Below are positions 1 through 7,794 of a DNA stretch of 39,821 nucleotides, piece by piece (within the stretch, counting starts at the first letter, position 1; every line of letters begins with the position of its first letter). The DNA comes from Desulfosudis oleivorans (GTDB taxonomy: Bacteria > Desulfobacterota > Desulfobacteria > Desulfobacterales > SURF-7): positions 1 through 39,821 of the forward strand of contig DYJD01000003.1 in assembly GCA_020723325.1 (NCBI GenBank), written 5' to 3'. The position numbers were made by a program, and so were the translations under genes. The notes under the pieces are model-generated. The model was not told the DNA's origin, made no database searches, and saw nothing but the letters and a program-made list of their open reading frames with translations.

Positions 1-47
1 CTTTTTTGCGATGGAGAGGTATTTTTTATTGACAGGGGCCTTTTAAT

Positions 48-78
48 GGGTGCCAGAGTGCACCCAGGTGCAGCACCT
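48..78. repeat. two adjacent short hairpins downstream of the helicase gene
   Basis: GGGTGC (48-53) pairs with GCACCC (60-65), and directly after it AGGTGC (66-71) pairs with GCACCT (73-78) around a single base. They lie about 100 bases beyond the 3' end of the minus-strand helicase gene and directly abut the degenerate repeat at 77-148. No T-run follows within a few bases on the minus strand, so an intrinsic terminator is possible but not convincing. They may belong to the end of a decayed mobile element. Confidence 0.4.
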
Positions 79-148
79 TCAAAATGATGCACATTGCTCC
101 CGGCATTCTGCACTTTACCAGTCCTGAGATTTCGTTGTCAAATAGCCG
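77..148. repeat. degenerate ~70 bp repeat, copy 1
   Basis: This stretch matches 1702-1772 in the same orientation. The shared core reads AAAATGATGCACAT, then GCTCC, then CATTCTGCACTTTA and CAGTC, with scattered mismatches and a more diverged tail ending in TGTCAA. The two copies flank the DEAD-box helicase gene as direct repeats. On the minus strand the core contains GTAAAGTGCAGAATG and ATGTGCATCATTTT, which reminds me of ends of some IS21-family elements. No transposase gene is visible, so the element type is only a guess. Confidence 0.6.
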
Positions 149-182
149 GAGTGCTCGGCCATAGATACAAACTTTCCATCCA

Positions 183-1427
183 TCACTTTTTGGGGGAAGG
201 TTTTTTCTTCTTTTTTTTCTTCCGCAAGCTTTCCTGCTCTGCAATCAACTCCCGCAGACTAAGCGCCTTTGAGGGTGGGGCGATGGTCTGGGTGTACTCA
301 TTCTTGCCGATTTTAATCACTTCAATCTCCTTGTTGATCAACTGCTGGATCTCATCGAGACGTGCTTTCTCTTCCAGACTGCAAAAGGAGACGGCAATGC
401 CCTTGTTGACGCCCCGGCCGGTTCGGCCCACTCTGTGGACATAGTTTTCAGGCTTATCCGGCAAGTCGTAGTTGACGACATAGTTCACATTCGGAATGTC
501 AATGCCGCGGGCGCTGACATCCGTGGCAATCAGGAGATTGACATCACCGTCCTTGAATTTTTTCATCACGTCGGACCGATCATGCTGGTCCTTGTCGCCA
601 TGGATGGTAAAAGCCGGGATTCCAACTCTATCCATGGCTTTGGCTACTCTTTCGGCCCGCACCCGTGTTCTGACAAATACAATGATTTTGCTTTCCAGAT
701 TTCCCTTGACAAACCTTTCCAGGAAAAAACGCTTGTCATCCATTTCCACAAACATGACCGCGTGGGAGACGTTTTTAGCAACCGGATCATCCGGAGAAAT
801 CTGAATGCGAATGGCGGAACTTTTCACTTGAGAAAAGGCCAGTTTCTTGATTTCCGGGTTGATGGTGGCGGAAAAGAAAAGCGTCTGGTGATTGTGAGTC
901 AGCATTCTTTTTACATATTGGATATCCTTGATAAAACCAAGTTCCAGCATGCGGTCGGCTTCATCCAGGACCAGGGTTTTTACCCGCCCCAGCTTGACAA
1001 CCCCCTGATGAATGAGATCAAACATCCTTCCCGGGGTGGTCACCAGGATATCGATGCCGTCTTGCAGCTTTTGAATCTGGGCGTCCTGCTCCACCCCACC
1101 GTATAGTGAAAATGCTTTTACCTTGGTATGTTTTCCCAGACTTGTAAAAACATCGCCGATCTGCAACGACAATTCACGCGTGGGAACCATGACGATACAT
1201 TGAATGCCCATGTAGCGCTTGCTGCTTTTTCGGCTGTGAATCCTGTCGATCAGCGGGATGGCAAAGGCGGCGGTTTTTCCCGTACCGGTTTGGGCGATGG
1301 CCAGAACATCCTCGCCCTTTAGGATCGACGGGATGGTTTTATACTGGATATCCGTGGGTTGCTTGAATCCGAGTTTCGCCAGATTCTTTTTTATTTCCGC
1401 GGAAATGGGATATTTCTCAAATTTCAT
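183..1427 (-). CDS. rhlE: DEAD-box ATP-dependent RNA helicase (RhlE-like)
   Basis: This is a 414-residue ATP-dependent RNA helicase that would unwind or remodel RNA in the cytoplasm, for example in ribosome assembly or mRNA decay. All family motifs are present: a Q motif near residues 21-28, motif I AQTGTGKT (45-52), PTREL (82-86), TPGR (131-134), DEAD (155-158), SAT (186-188), an ARGID segment (306-310) and HRVGRTGR (331-338). Two RecA-like domains are complete. The C-terminus ends in a run of seven lysines followed by PSPKK, a basic RNA-binding tail common in this family. The start is supported by a GAGG four bases upstream. The gene stands alone between two direct copies of a degenerate repeat. 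The exact subfamily (RhlE against another DEAD helicase) is inferred. Confidence 0.93.
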   Translation of the reverse strand: MKFEKYPISAEIKKNLAKLGFKQPTDIQYKTIPSILKGEDVLAIAQTGTGKTAAFAIPLIDRIHSRKSSKRYMGIQCIVMVPTRELSLQIGDVFTSLGKHTKVKAFSLYGGVEQDAQIQKLQDGIDILVTTPGRMFDLIHQGVVKLGRVKTLVLDEADRMLELGFIKDIQYVKRMLTHNHQTLFFSATINPEIKKLAFSQVKSSAIRIQISPDDPVAKNVSHAVMFVEMDDKRFFLERFVKGNLESKIIVFVRTRVRAERVAKAMDRVGIPAFTIHGDKDQHDRSDVMKKFKDGDVNLLIATDVSARGIDIPNVNYVVNYDLPDKPENYVHRVGRTGRGVNKGIAVSFCSLEEKARLDEIQQLINKEIEVIKIGKNEYTQTIAPPSKALSLRELIAEQESLRKKKKKKKPSPKK

Positions 1428-1701
1428 GGGTCCTCATGTTTCAAATAGGATATATATTTGAATTCTTTTTCATTATTCATAGCGAAAGTCAATATCATCG
1501 AATGATAGACATGGACATGACCCAAGAAAGCGATTACGATTGCGGGTATGAACAAGAGAGGGCCGGGAAAAACTGGACAGGTGCATAAATGTGGAAACTG
1601 TTCTACAATGACCTCAAGGAGGATCACTTATTTGGAAGTGCTGAAAAGTGAGCACATCGAAAGTGGAGCACAACTTGCCAATATCCACTCACGTCCAACG
1701 C

Positions 1702-1772
1702 CTCGAAAATGATGCACATAGCTCCAGCCATTCTGCACTTTAACAGTCTGGCGGTTGCGGTGTCAACTACCC
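1702..1772. repeat. degenerate ~70 bp repeat, copy 2
   Basis: Direct-orientation partner of the repeat at 77-148, sharing GAAAATGATGCACAT, GCTCC, CATTCTGCACTTTA and the closing TGTCAA. It lies about 190 bases beyond the 3' end of the tRNA-Arg gene. The copies have diverged by roughly a quarter of their positions, judged by eye, so if this was a mobile-element end the event is old. Confidence 0.6.
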
Positions 1773-1845
1773 AAATCGACTATATCAGTTACCAGGGTGA
1801 ATCGTTACATGGTAACGGTGCGAATCTATCGATTGATGATAACGA

Positions 1846-1878
1846 CCCGGTCAGCCCTATGAGGGGGGCGGGTTTTTT
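1846..1878 (+). terminator. possible intrinsic terminator (weak)
   Basis: CCCG (1846-1849) pairs with CGGG (1869-1872), with an inner CCCT/AGGG stem, and six T follow at 1873-1878. The two stems are separated by unequal bulges, so the hairpin is weaker than the one 40 bases further on. No plus-strand gene is seen upstream that it would terminate, so it may be fortuitous or a remnant. Confidence 0.3.
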
Positions 1879-1912
1879 AACCGAGAAGGTTGGAAAAGTG
1901 CTCTCTCCCAAT

Positions 1913-1956
1913 AAAAAACGGGTTGGATTTTTGTCATCCAACCCGTTGATTTTTTA
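1913..1956 (-). terminator. intrinsic terminator of tRNA-Arg (bidirectional shape)
   Basis: A perfect 11-bp stem, 1917-1927 pairing with 1937-1947 around a 9-base loop, is followed on the minus strand by a T-run (the A-run at 1913-1918). It lies directly downstream of the minus-strand tRNA-Arg gene. A T-rich run at 1950-1955 on the plus strand means that it could also stop transcription coming from the other side. Confidence 0.85.
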
Positions 1957-1958
1957 TC

Positions 1959-2034
1959 TGGTGCGCCCGGCAGGATTCGAACCTGCGATCTCCAGCTCCG
2001 GAGGCTGACGCCCTATCCCCTGGGCTACGGGCGC
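1959..2034 (-). tRNA. tRNA-Arg, anticodon CCG
   Basis: On the minus strand a complete 76-base cloverleaf is seen. Acceptor GCGCCCG (2034-2028) pairs with CGGGCGC (1969-1963). The D arm reads GCCC-AGGGGATA-GGGC. The five-pair anticodon stem carries the loop CTCCGGA, whose central CCG reads arginine codon CGG. The T arm has GCAGG-TTCGAAT-CCTGC. The discriminator A and the 3' CCA are encoded in the gene. It lies just downstream of folC on the same strand and is followed by a strong hairpin terminator. Confidence 0.97.
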
Positions 2035-2108
2035 ATGTGAATTGTGCTTAGCAATAATGAAACGATCCGGATAAGTCAAGCCATAAAAGCAAGGTTATCC
2101 GATTATAT

Positions 2109-3422
2109 TTAGGTATTCAGGTGGATCAAACCGGTCTCCAGGGCCTCCTTGGTTTCTCCCACCACATATAATGAGCCGGCGATACAGACAGCATCCTCCG
2201 GGGCCGTGGTTTCCACTGCCAGCTTCACCGCCTGTCCCACATCTTTTTGAATTTCGATCCGGGAGGTGAATCCCTGGGCAATGCGCAGCAGCTTTTCCGG
2301 CGGCAGGCTGCGGTCGATCTTGGGCTGGGTCAGAATGACACGGTGGCAAATGGGCAGAATGTTTTTCAGCATACTTTCATAAGCCTTGTCTTCAAGGATG
2401 CCGATGACAAGGGTCAAGCGGCGATTTTGGATGTGTTGCTCTAAATATTTGGAAAGAAGCCGAATGGCCGGCAGGTTATGGGCACCGTCTAGTATGACCA
2501 GGGGCGCTGTGGACAGCATCTCCAGGCGGCCGGGCCAGCGGGTTTGCTCCAGGCCGAGGGCAATGGTCTCTATGGATATTGTCCGGAGGGGTGCCTTTTT
2601 GTAATCCATAAGGGTTTCGCAGGCAGCCAAAGCCAAAGCCGCATTTTCAAATTGATGTTCGCCTTGCAGGCTGAGTTTCAGGTTCGGCCAGGTCTGGGAC
2701 CGGCCGTAATAGGAGAAACAGCCTTGGTCTTGGCGGCGGAGCTTGAAATCGCGTCCCAGGCGATAAACCGGCGCTGCTTTCTTGGCGGCAATGCTGTCAA
2801 TGACGGCCCGGGCCGCCTTCTGCTTTACAGCAGTAATCACAGGCGTGTTTTTTTTAATGATGCCGCCTTTTTCACCGGCAATGGCGGCAATGGTATTGCC
2901 CAAATAGAACTGGTGCTCCAGGGAAATGTTGGAGATCACGGAAACCGCCGGCTTGATGATATTGGTGGCATCCAGCCGTCCGCCCATCCCGGTTTCGATC
3001 ACGGCCCAGTCCACCTGTTGACGCCCGAATTCATAAAGGGCCATGGCTGTGGTGTATTCAAAAAAAGTGGGTTCACGTTCGTCCTGGTGGACTTGCCGGA
3101 CCGCTTCATGACAGGCCACGACATCCTCATTGTGGATCTGCCGGCCGTTAATACAAATGCGTTCATTGAAACGCACCAGATGGGGGGAAGTATACAAGCC
3201 GACTTTGTAGCCGGCGGCTTGCAGGATCGCAGCAATGGTGGCTGAGATGGAGCCTTTGCCGTTGCTGCCGGCCACATGCACACAGTGATAGTTTTTATGC
3301 GGATTTCCAAGACCCGCCAACATGTTGGTGATGACGTCCAGGCCGAGTTTGATGCCGAATCTTCTCAGCGCATACATGGCTGAGAGGCAGTTTTGATAGG
3401 ATTCGTTTGGTTGCATATCCAT
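2109..3422 (-). CDS. folC: bifunctional folylpolyglutamate / dihydrofolate synthase
   Basis: FolC joins glutamate to dihydropteroate and adds further glutamates to folates, using ATP, in the cytoplasm. The 437-residue protein has the expected N-terminus (an FGIKLGL segment near residues 22-28), the Mur-ligase-type P-loop AGSNGKGS (51-58), a YTSPHL segment and the ETGMGGRLDATN segment in the central ATPase domain, and a C-terminal glutamate-ligase domain with LDGAHN. Length is normal for the family. The start is unusual: the ATG at 3422-3420 follows the eight-T tail of the rpsU terminator directly, with no Shine-Dalgarno sequence. A second ATG two codons in is an alternative. The gene depends on read-through from rpsU or on an unseen promoter. 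Confidence 0.94.
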   Translation of the reverse strand: MDMQPNESYQNCLSAMYALRRFGIKLGLDVITNMLAGLGNPHKNYHCVHVAGSNGKGSISATIAAILQAAGYKVGLYTSPHLVRFNERICINGRQIHNEDVVACHEAVRQVHQDEREPTFFEYTTAMALYEFGRQQVDWAVIETGMGGRLDATNIIKPAVSVISNISLEHQFYLGNTIAAIAGEKGGIIKKNTPVITAVKQKAARAVIDSIAAKKAAPVYRLGRDFKLRRQDQGCFSYYGRSQTWPNLKLSLQGEHQFENAALALAACETLMDYKKAPLRTISIETIALGLEQTRWPGRLEMLSTAPLVILDGAHNLPAIRLLSKYLEQHIQNRRLTLVIGILEDKAYESMLKNILPICHRVILTQPKIDRSLPPEKLLRIAQGFTSRIEIQKDVGQAVKLAVETTAPEDAVCIAGSLYVVGETKEALETGLIHLNT

Positions 3423-3462
3423 AAAAAAAACCCGGGAGAATGCATTGATCCTGTCCGGGTTT
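3423..3462 (-). terminator. intrinsic terminator after rpsU, abutting the folC start
   Basis: On the minus strand AAACCCGG (3462-3455) pairs with CCGGGTTT (3435-3428) around a 19-base loop, and the T tract continues to 3423. The next three bases are the folC start codon. It can end the rpsU transcript while letting a fraction pass into folC. Confidence 0.8.
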
Positions 3463-3490
3463 CCTGTGACGAAAGTGAATCGACCGAGTA

Positions 3491-3700
3491 TTAATATCTT
3501 CTCATTCTGGCCTTGGCAGCGGCAATGCGTTGCCGCCGTAAGGATTCGCGTTGTTTGCGACGCCGGTATTCGCTCGGTTTTTCGTAACTCTTTTTCAATT
3601 TCAAACGCTTAAAAAGACCATCGTTTTGAATTTTTTTCTTTAATATGCGCATGGCCTTTTCAAGGTCATTATCCAATACCTTGACCTCGATTTGCTTCAA
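3491..3700 (-). CDS. rpsU: 30S ribosomal protein bS21
   Basis: This 69-residue, very basic protein matches bS21, a small-subunit protein that helps initiation by supporting base-pairing between mRNA and the 3' end of 16S rRNA. The typical features are VKVLDND at the N-terminus, the KSYEKPSEYRRRKQ segment in the middle and an arginine/lysine-rich helix to the end. The start codon is TTG (3700-3698), chosen because the family N-terminus begins there and AAAGGGGG lies about 8 bases upstream; no in-frame ATG fits. A minus-strand promoter (-35 at 3800-3795, -10 at 3777-3772) precedes it, and a hairpin terminator follows. Confidence 0.96.
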   Translation of the reverse strand: MKQIEVKVLDNDLEKAMRILKKKIQNDGLFKRLKLKKSYEKPSEYRRRKQRESLRRQRIAAAKARMRRY

Positions 3701-3771
3701 AAATCTCGCCCCCTTTGTTCCATCATGGTCATAGCGATGGTTATTTTCTTTCTTTAAATCGTAAAAAAAAT

Positions 3772-3800
3772 TGTATAGCTAAAAAAGGAGACCTTGGCAA
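3772..3800 (-). promoter_or_regulatory. predicted sigma-70 promoter of rpsU
   Basis: Read on the minus strand: -35 TTGCCA (3800-3795), a 17-base spacer, and -10 TATACA (3777-3772). It lies about 70 bases upstream of the rpsU TTG start codon and is the best-matching pair in this AT-rich divergent region. Confidence 0.55.
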
Positions 3801-4235
3801 GAAAAATAATCAATTGAATGTAAATTCAGGATTCCGATAATCAGAAAGGAAAAATATATAAAAAGTGGTGAAAGCGCTTGACAGGTATAATTTAGTGGTA
3901 TAGCTATGGCCAGGAGCAAGTAACCCGCCTAAAGGGGATGATGTTTTTGACTGCTTTTTTACAAATGACCTAAATTCAATAAGCACTCATTCTTCTTCGA
4001 AATATTCTTGGAATCATCCGGTTGTTAGTTTATTCCGATTGTGCCCGAATATCTTAGGTCCGCGAAAACATCATTCATGATATTCGTGAAACGATTTTTC
4101 CCGTATCGCGGGACCGTTCAAAGACGGTCGATACCGGCCGATTGTTTGACCGGTGGCTTTCAGTGTTGAATTATATCGGTCGTTTGGTTCGTCCGAAGAA
4201 GGTTAATATCAATATTATATTAGGGGTGAATTTGA
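3801..4235. other. rpsU-rho divergent intergenic region and rho leader
   Basis: About 430 bases with no established gene. It starts AT-rich, holds a plus-strand promoter candidate near 3878-3906, and leaves a leader of about 320 bases before rho. The last part (4058 onward) is an uninterrupted reading frame overlapping the rho start; see the separate entry. A long rho leader fits the known autoregulation of rho by attenuation in enteric bacteria, but nothing here proves that mechanism. Confidence 0.5.
3878..3906 (+). promoter_or_regulatory. predicted promoter for rho
   Basis: A perfect -35 TTGACA lies at 3878-3883. The -10 is less clear: TATAGC at 3899-3904 (15-base spacer) or TAGCTA at 3901-3906 (17-base spacer). 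It points toward rho and would give a leader of about 320 bases. Confidence 0.45.
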
Positions 4236-4249
4236 ATGAATATTGCTGA
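4163..4249 (+). CDS. candidate 28-codon leader peptide overlapping the rho start
   Basis: A GTG at 4163, with GGTGG about 7 bases upstream, opens a short frame ending at TGA 4247-4249, fourteen bases inside rho. The frame is in fact open from 4058 (after a TAG), and its translation looks protein-like ([16 protein letters not shown]). E. coli rho also has a short upstream peptide frame (rhoL), though I see no sequence similarity to it. This may be a translated leader coupled to rho, a decayed gene, or chance. Confidence 0.25.
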   Translation: MLNYIGRLVRPKKVNINIILGVNLNEYC

Positions 4250-5483
4250 GCTAAAGAAAAAAAGCATCAGTGAACTGACGAAAATGGCCAGGGAATTCAA
4301 AATTGAAGGCGCGGCCGGTTTACGCAAGCAGGAACTGATGTTTGCCTTGCTCCAGGCACAAATTGAGAAAAACGGTTTGATTTACGGCCAGGGTACCCTG
4401 GAAATCCTTCCGGATGGTTTCGGTTTTTTGCGTGCGCCGGACTACAATTATCTGCCGGGGCCGGATGATATCTATGTATCGCCTTCCCAGATACGTAGGT
4501 TCAATTTACGAACCGGTGATACGGTTTCCGGGCAGATCCGTCAGCCTAAAGAGACGGAACGCTATTTTGCCCTGCTGAAGGTGGAAGCCATCAACTATGA
4601 AGATCCGGAAGTCGCCCGGGAAAAAATCCTGTTCGACAACCTGACGCCCCTGTACCCCAACCGCAAAATAAAACTGGAAACCGATCCGGAAAACTATTCC
4701 ACCCGCATCATGGATTTGATGACCCCCATCGGATTCGGCCAGCGCGGACTCATCGTTTCCCCGCCCAGAACCGGTAAAACCATGTTGTTGCAAAGCATTG
4801 CCAATGCCATCATCGCCAGTCATAAGGACGTGATCCCCTTTGTACTGCTTATCGATGAACGCCCGGAAGAAGTCACGGACATGGCCCGCACCGTGGATGC
4901 CGAGGTAATCAGCTCCACCTTTGATGAACCGGCCGAACGCCATGTGCAGGTGGCGGAAATGGTGATCGAGAAAGCCAAACGCCTGGTGGAGCATAAGAAG
5001 AATGTGGTCATCCTGCTGGACAGTATCACCCGTCTGGCCCGGGCCTATAATGCGGTCATGCCCCCCAGTGGAAAAATTCTTTCCGGTGGTGTGGATTCCA
5101 ATGCCCTGCATCGTCCCAAACGCTTTTTCGGTGCGGCTCGGAATATCGAAGAAGGCGGAAGCCTGACCATTATCGCAACCGCCCTGATCGACACCGGCAG
5201 CCGCATGGACGAAGTCATTTTCGAAGAGTTCAAAGGCACCGGCAATATGGAATTGCAACTGGATCGCAAACTCTCTGACCGCAGGCTGTATCCGGCCATT
5301 GACATCAACCGGTCCGGCACCCGTAAAGAAGAACTGCTCATGACCCAAGAAACCCTGACCCGGGTTTGGATCCTCAGAAAATTATTGGCGACCTTAAATC
5401 CGATTGACAGTTTGGAATTTTTGCTTGATAAAATGAGCGGAACAGATAATAATAAAGCCTTTTTAGAAGCGATGAACACCTAA
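4236..5483 (+). CDS. rho: transcription termination factor Rho
   Basis: Rho is a hexameric RNA-dependent ATPase that releases RNA polymerase from untranslated transcripts. The 415-residue protein has the N-terminal helical domain (1-45), a cold-shock-type RNA-binding domain with GFGFLRAP (61-68) and [12 protein letters not shown] (78-89), the P-loop PPRTGKT (176-182) and the Walker B/catalytic segment [11 protein letters not shown] (204-214). It has the standard length without the acidic insertions of some phyla. The start ATG has GGGGTG upstream. It is first in the rho-rpmE-prfA-prmC group, preceded by a long leader. Confidence 0.98.
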   Translation: MNIAELKKKSISELTKMAREFKIEGAAGLRKQELMFALLQAQIEKNGLIYGQGTLEILPDGFGFLRAPDYNYLPGPDDIYVSPSQIRRFNLRTGDTVSGQIRQPKETERYFALLKVEAINYEDPEVAREKILFDNLTPLYPNRKIKLETDPENYSTRIMDLMTPIGFGQRGLIVSPPRTGKTMLLQSIANAIIASHKDVIPFVLLIDERPEEVTDMARTVDAEVISSTFDEPAERHVQVAEMVIEKAKRLVEHKKNVVILLDSITRLARAYNAVMPPSGKILSGGVDSNALHRPKRFFGAARNIEEGGSLTIIATALIDTGSRMDEVIFEEFKGTGNMELQLDRKLSDRRLYPAIDINRSGTRKEELLMTQETLTRVWILRKLLATLNPIDSLEFLLDKMSGTDNNKAFLEAMNT

Positions 5484-5508
5484 AAGGCGGTTGTCGCTTT
5501 TATTAAAC

Positions 5509-5524
5509 TGCTTGAATTCAAGCA
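5509..5524. repeat. 16-bp perfect palindrome between rho and rpmE
   Basis: TGCTTGAATTCAAGCA is a perfect inverted repeat centred 44 bases before the rpmE start. It could be an operator, or a small hairpin in the mRNA. No T-run follows, so it is not an intrinsic terminator. Confidence 0.35.
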
Positions 5525-5552
5525 AATTACTGTAGGGAGGATGGTTAGGTAA

Positions 5553-5774
5553 ATGAAAAAGGATATACATCCGGAATATTTTGATACCATGGTCAAATGC
5601 GCCTGCGGCAATGAAATCGCCGTGGGTTCCACCAAGGCGGATATCAAGGTCGAAATTTGTTCCAATTGCCACCCGTTTTTCACCGGGAAACAAAAATTGA
5701 TTGATACTGCCGGTCGCATCGAACGCTTCCGCAGGAAATACGCCAAATTTCAACAACCCGGGCAGGCTGAATAA
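5553..5774 (+). CDS. rpmE: 50S ribosomal protein bL31 (zinc-binding form)
   Basis: This 73-residue protein of the large ribosomal subunit sits at the intersubunit bridge. It is the C+ type: Cys16 and Cys18 (CAC) with Cys36 and Cys39 (CSNC) can bind zinc, unlike the cysteine-free paralogue that many bacteria use under zinc limitation. HPEY near the N-terminus and HPFFTGKQK near residue 40 are the family signatures. A GGGAGG lies about 12 bases upstream of the ATG, a long spacing. It follows rho by 69 bases and precedes prfA by 15. Confidence 0.97.
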   Translation: MKKDIHPEYFDTMVKCACGNEIAVGSTKADIKVEICSNCHPFFTGKQKLIDTAGRIERFRRKYAKFQQPGQAE

Positions 5775-5789
5775 TTCCGACGAATCAAA

Positions 5790-6875
5790 ATGTTTGATAA
5801 GCTCGCCGGCGTCGAGGAACGCTATAAAACCCTGGAACAACTGTTAAGCGATCCTGAAATCCTGAAGAACCGGGAAGCATACCAGAAGTACAGTCGTGAG
5901 CATGCGGAACTGGCCGAGGTCGTACAGGCATTCAGGACCTATCGCCAGACCCTTGCCGCCCTGGATGACAGCTTGGTCTTGCTCCAGGATAAGGACCCTG
6001 AAATCAAGGGGTTGGCCAAGGAAGAAGTGGATGCACTCACGGAAAAAAAAGCGTTCCTCGAAGGCGAATTAAAACGCTTGCTGACCCCCAAAGATCCCAA
6101 TGATGATAAAAACGTCATCCTGGAAATCCGGGCCGGAACAGGGGGGGAAGAGGCTGGTTTGTTTGCCGCTGATCTTTTCAGGATGTACAGCCGCTATGCG
6201 GAAAGCCGAAACTGGAAAATGGAAATCCTGACAGAAAGTCTTACCGGTTTGGGCGGTTTCAAAGAAATCGTGGCCATGGTGCATGGGCATGGGGCCTTCA
6301 GTCATTTTAAATATGAAAGCGGCATTCACCGGGTTCAGCGGGTGCCGGCCACGGAAGCCCAGGGCCGGATTCACACCTCGGCCGTGACCGTGGCCATTCT
6401 GCCCGAGGCGGAAGAGGTGGATGTGCATATAGACCCGGGCGAAATAAAAGTGGATGTATACCGTTCCACCGGCCCCGGGGGCCAAAGCGTCAACACCACC
6501 GACTCGGCTGTGCGCATCACCCATCTGCCCTCCGGCCTGGTGGTGACTTGCCAGGATGAAAAGTCCCAGCATAAAAACAAAGCCAAGGCCTTGAAAGTCC
6601 TGCGCGCCCGTCTTTTAGACCTGAAGGAGCGTGAACAGAACGAAAAACGTTCTGAAGAGCGCAAGAGTCAAGTAGGCAGCGGTGATCGCAGTGGCCGGAT
6701 CCGTACCTATAATTTCCCCCAAGGCCGGGTGACGGATCACCGCATCGGCCTGACCCTGTATCGCCTGGAAAGCATTCTTGGGGGGGATATTTCCGAATTG
6801 ATTGAAGGGCTGGCCACCTATTTTAGGGCCCAGGCCATGCAGCATGAATCAGCCGGCAATGCCCCCAGCAATTGA
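5790..6875 (+). CDS. prfA: peptide chain release factor 1
   Basis: RF1 reads UAA and UAG stop codons in the ribosomal A site and triggers peptide release. The 361-residue protein has the stop-codon recognition tripeptide PAT (186-188), diagnostic of RF1 rather than RF2 (SPF), and the catalytic GGQ (230-232) inside [11 protein letters not shown]-terminal coiled helices and the C-terminal tail are complete. Its 3' end overlaps prmC, whose product methylates this GGQ glutamine, a very common pairing. Confidence 0.98.
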   Translation: MFDKLAGVEERYKTLEQLLSDPEILKNREAYQKYSREHAELAEVVQAFRTYRQTLAALDDSLVLLQDKDPEIKGLAKEEVDALTEKKAFLEGELKRLLTPKDPNDDKNVILEIRAGTGGEEAGLFAADLFRMYSRYAESRNWKMEILTESLTGLGGFKEIVAMVHGHGAFSHFKYESGIHRVQRVPATEAQGRIHTSAVTVAILPEAEEVDVHIDPGEIKVDVYRSTGPGGQSVNTTDSAVRITHLPSGLVVTCQDEKSQHKNKAKALKVLRARLLDLKEREQNEKRSEERKSQVGSGDRSGRIRTYNFPQGRVTDHRIGLTLYRLESILGGDISELIEGLATYFRAQAMQHESAGNAPSN

Positions 6876-7740
6876 GTGGAACATTCAAAAAGTTCTTGAG
6901 TGGACCACGACCCATTTCAAATCCCATCAAATCGACAGCCCGCGAATAACCGCGGAAGTTTTATTGGCCCACGCACTCCGGTTCAAGCGTATCGACCTTT
7001 ATCTGCGCTATGATCAGCCCTTGTCAGCCGGGGAATTGGCGGCTTTCAAGGAATTGGTGCGCCGGCGCTTGCGCCATGAACCGGTGGCTTATATCACCGG
7101 TCAAAAGGAATTCTGGTCCTTGAATTTTGCCGTTTCGCCGGCAGTGCTGATCCCCAGGCCGGATACGGAATGTCTGGTAGAGGCGGCCCTGGCCTTTTTG
7201 CCCAAAGCCGAAGCTTCCAATTCCAAACGGATTTTAGAACTGGGCACAGGCTCCGGTGCCATTATTGCGGTATTGGCTTTGGAGCGGCCCGGCCATGTTT
7301 TTTTTGCCTTGGAAAAATCCAGGGCGGCCATTGGCCAGGCCCAGGCCAACTGCATCGCCCTGGGAGTGGGGGACACCATTCACTTGTTCTGCTCCGACTG
7401 GTTTGCGGCCTTGAAACAGAGCATGAGGCCTTTTGATCTCATCCTTTCCAATCCGCCTTATATCGCCAGGGGTGATATCAGCAGCTTGAGCCCTGAAATC
7501 ACCGATTTTGAACCGCGCCTGGCCCTGGATGGCGATCTGGATGGGTTGTCGGCTTTGCGGCAGATCATTTACTCTGCGCCCCAGTGGCTGAAGCCGGGTG
7601 GAAAACTGCTGCTGGAGATTGGTTTTGATCAGGGCCCGGCCGTGGAAGAAATCGCCCGCCAGTGCCGTGAATATGACCAGACGGCATGTCTCAAGGATTA
7701 TGGCGGTCGCGATCGGGTTATGAGCTTGACCAGGGTCTGA
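6844..7740 (+). CDS. prmC: release factor glutamine methyltransferase
   Basis: PrmC (HemK) transfers a methyl group from S-adenosylmethionine to the glutamine of the GGQ motif in release factors. From the chosen start it has 298 residues, with the helical substrate-binding N-domain, the SAM-binding loop ELGTGSG (132-138) and the catalytic NPPY (203-206). An upstream TTG at 6802 keeps the frame open, but the ATG at 6844 gives the usual N-terminus and a 32-base overlap with prfA. No strong ribosome binding site is seen, which suggests translational coupling to prfA. Confidence 0.95.
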   Translation: MNQPAMPPAIEWNIQKVLEWTTTHFKSHQIDSPRITAEVLLAHALRFKRIDLYLRYDQPLSAGELAAFKELVRRRLRHEPVAYITGQKEFWSLNFAVSPAVLIPRPDTECLVEAALAFLPKAEASNSKRILELGTGSGAIIAVLALERPGHVFFALEKSRAAIGQAQANCIALGVGDTIHLFCSDWFAALKQSMRPFDLILSNPPYIARGDISSLSPEITDFEPRLALDGDLDGLSALRQIIYSAPQWLKPGGKLLLEIGFDQGPAVEEIARQCREYDQTACLKDYGGRDRVMSLTRV

Positions 7741-7751
7741 ATAAAAAAAGA

Positions 7752-7780
7752 TTGTGGAATAGATATGAATCTGTTATGTA
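7752..7780 (+). promoter_or_regulatory. predicted promoter for rpsB-tsf
   Basis: A -35-like TTGTGG (7752-7757) and a -10-like TATGTA (7775-7780) are separated by exactly 17 bases, just after the prmC stop. The 160-base leader that follows suggests that a transcript starts here. The match to consensus is only moderate. Confidence 0.35.
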
Positions 7781-7794
7781 ACTTCGGTTTATGA

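Larger units (their letters stand above)
1428..1912. other. non-coding stretch with possible mobile-element scar
   Basis: No convincing gene is seen over about 480 bases. The stretch contains imperfect direct motifs (AAGTGAGCACATC and GAAAGTGGAGCACAAC near 1645-1672), then repeat copy 2 (1702-1772). Clustered GTGCAC/GAGCAC motifs of this kind can occur at insertion-sequence ends. The open frame on the minus strand at 1424-1627 has a leading ATG but no homology I recognise, and its composition does not look coding. Confidence 0.4.

Noticed and set aside
1424-1627. Minus-strand 67-codon frame upstream of the helicase
   Set aside because: Hydrophobic and His-rich without a known family; it would overlap the helicase start, and the region looks non-coding.
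5533-5552. Mini frame ATG GTT AGG TAA just before rpmE
   Set aside because: Three codons placed directly on the GGGAGG site, with no room for initiation; likely chance.
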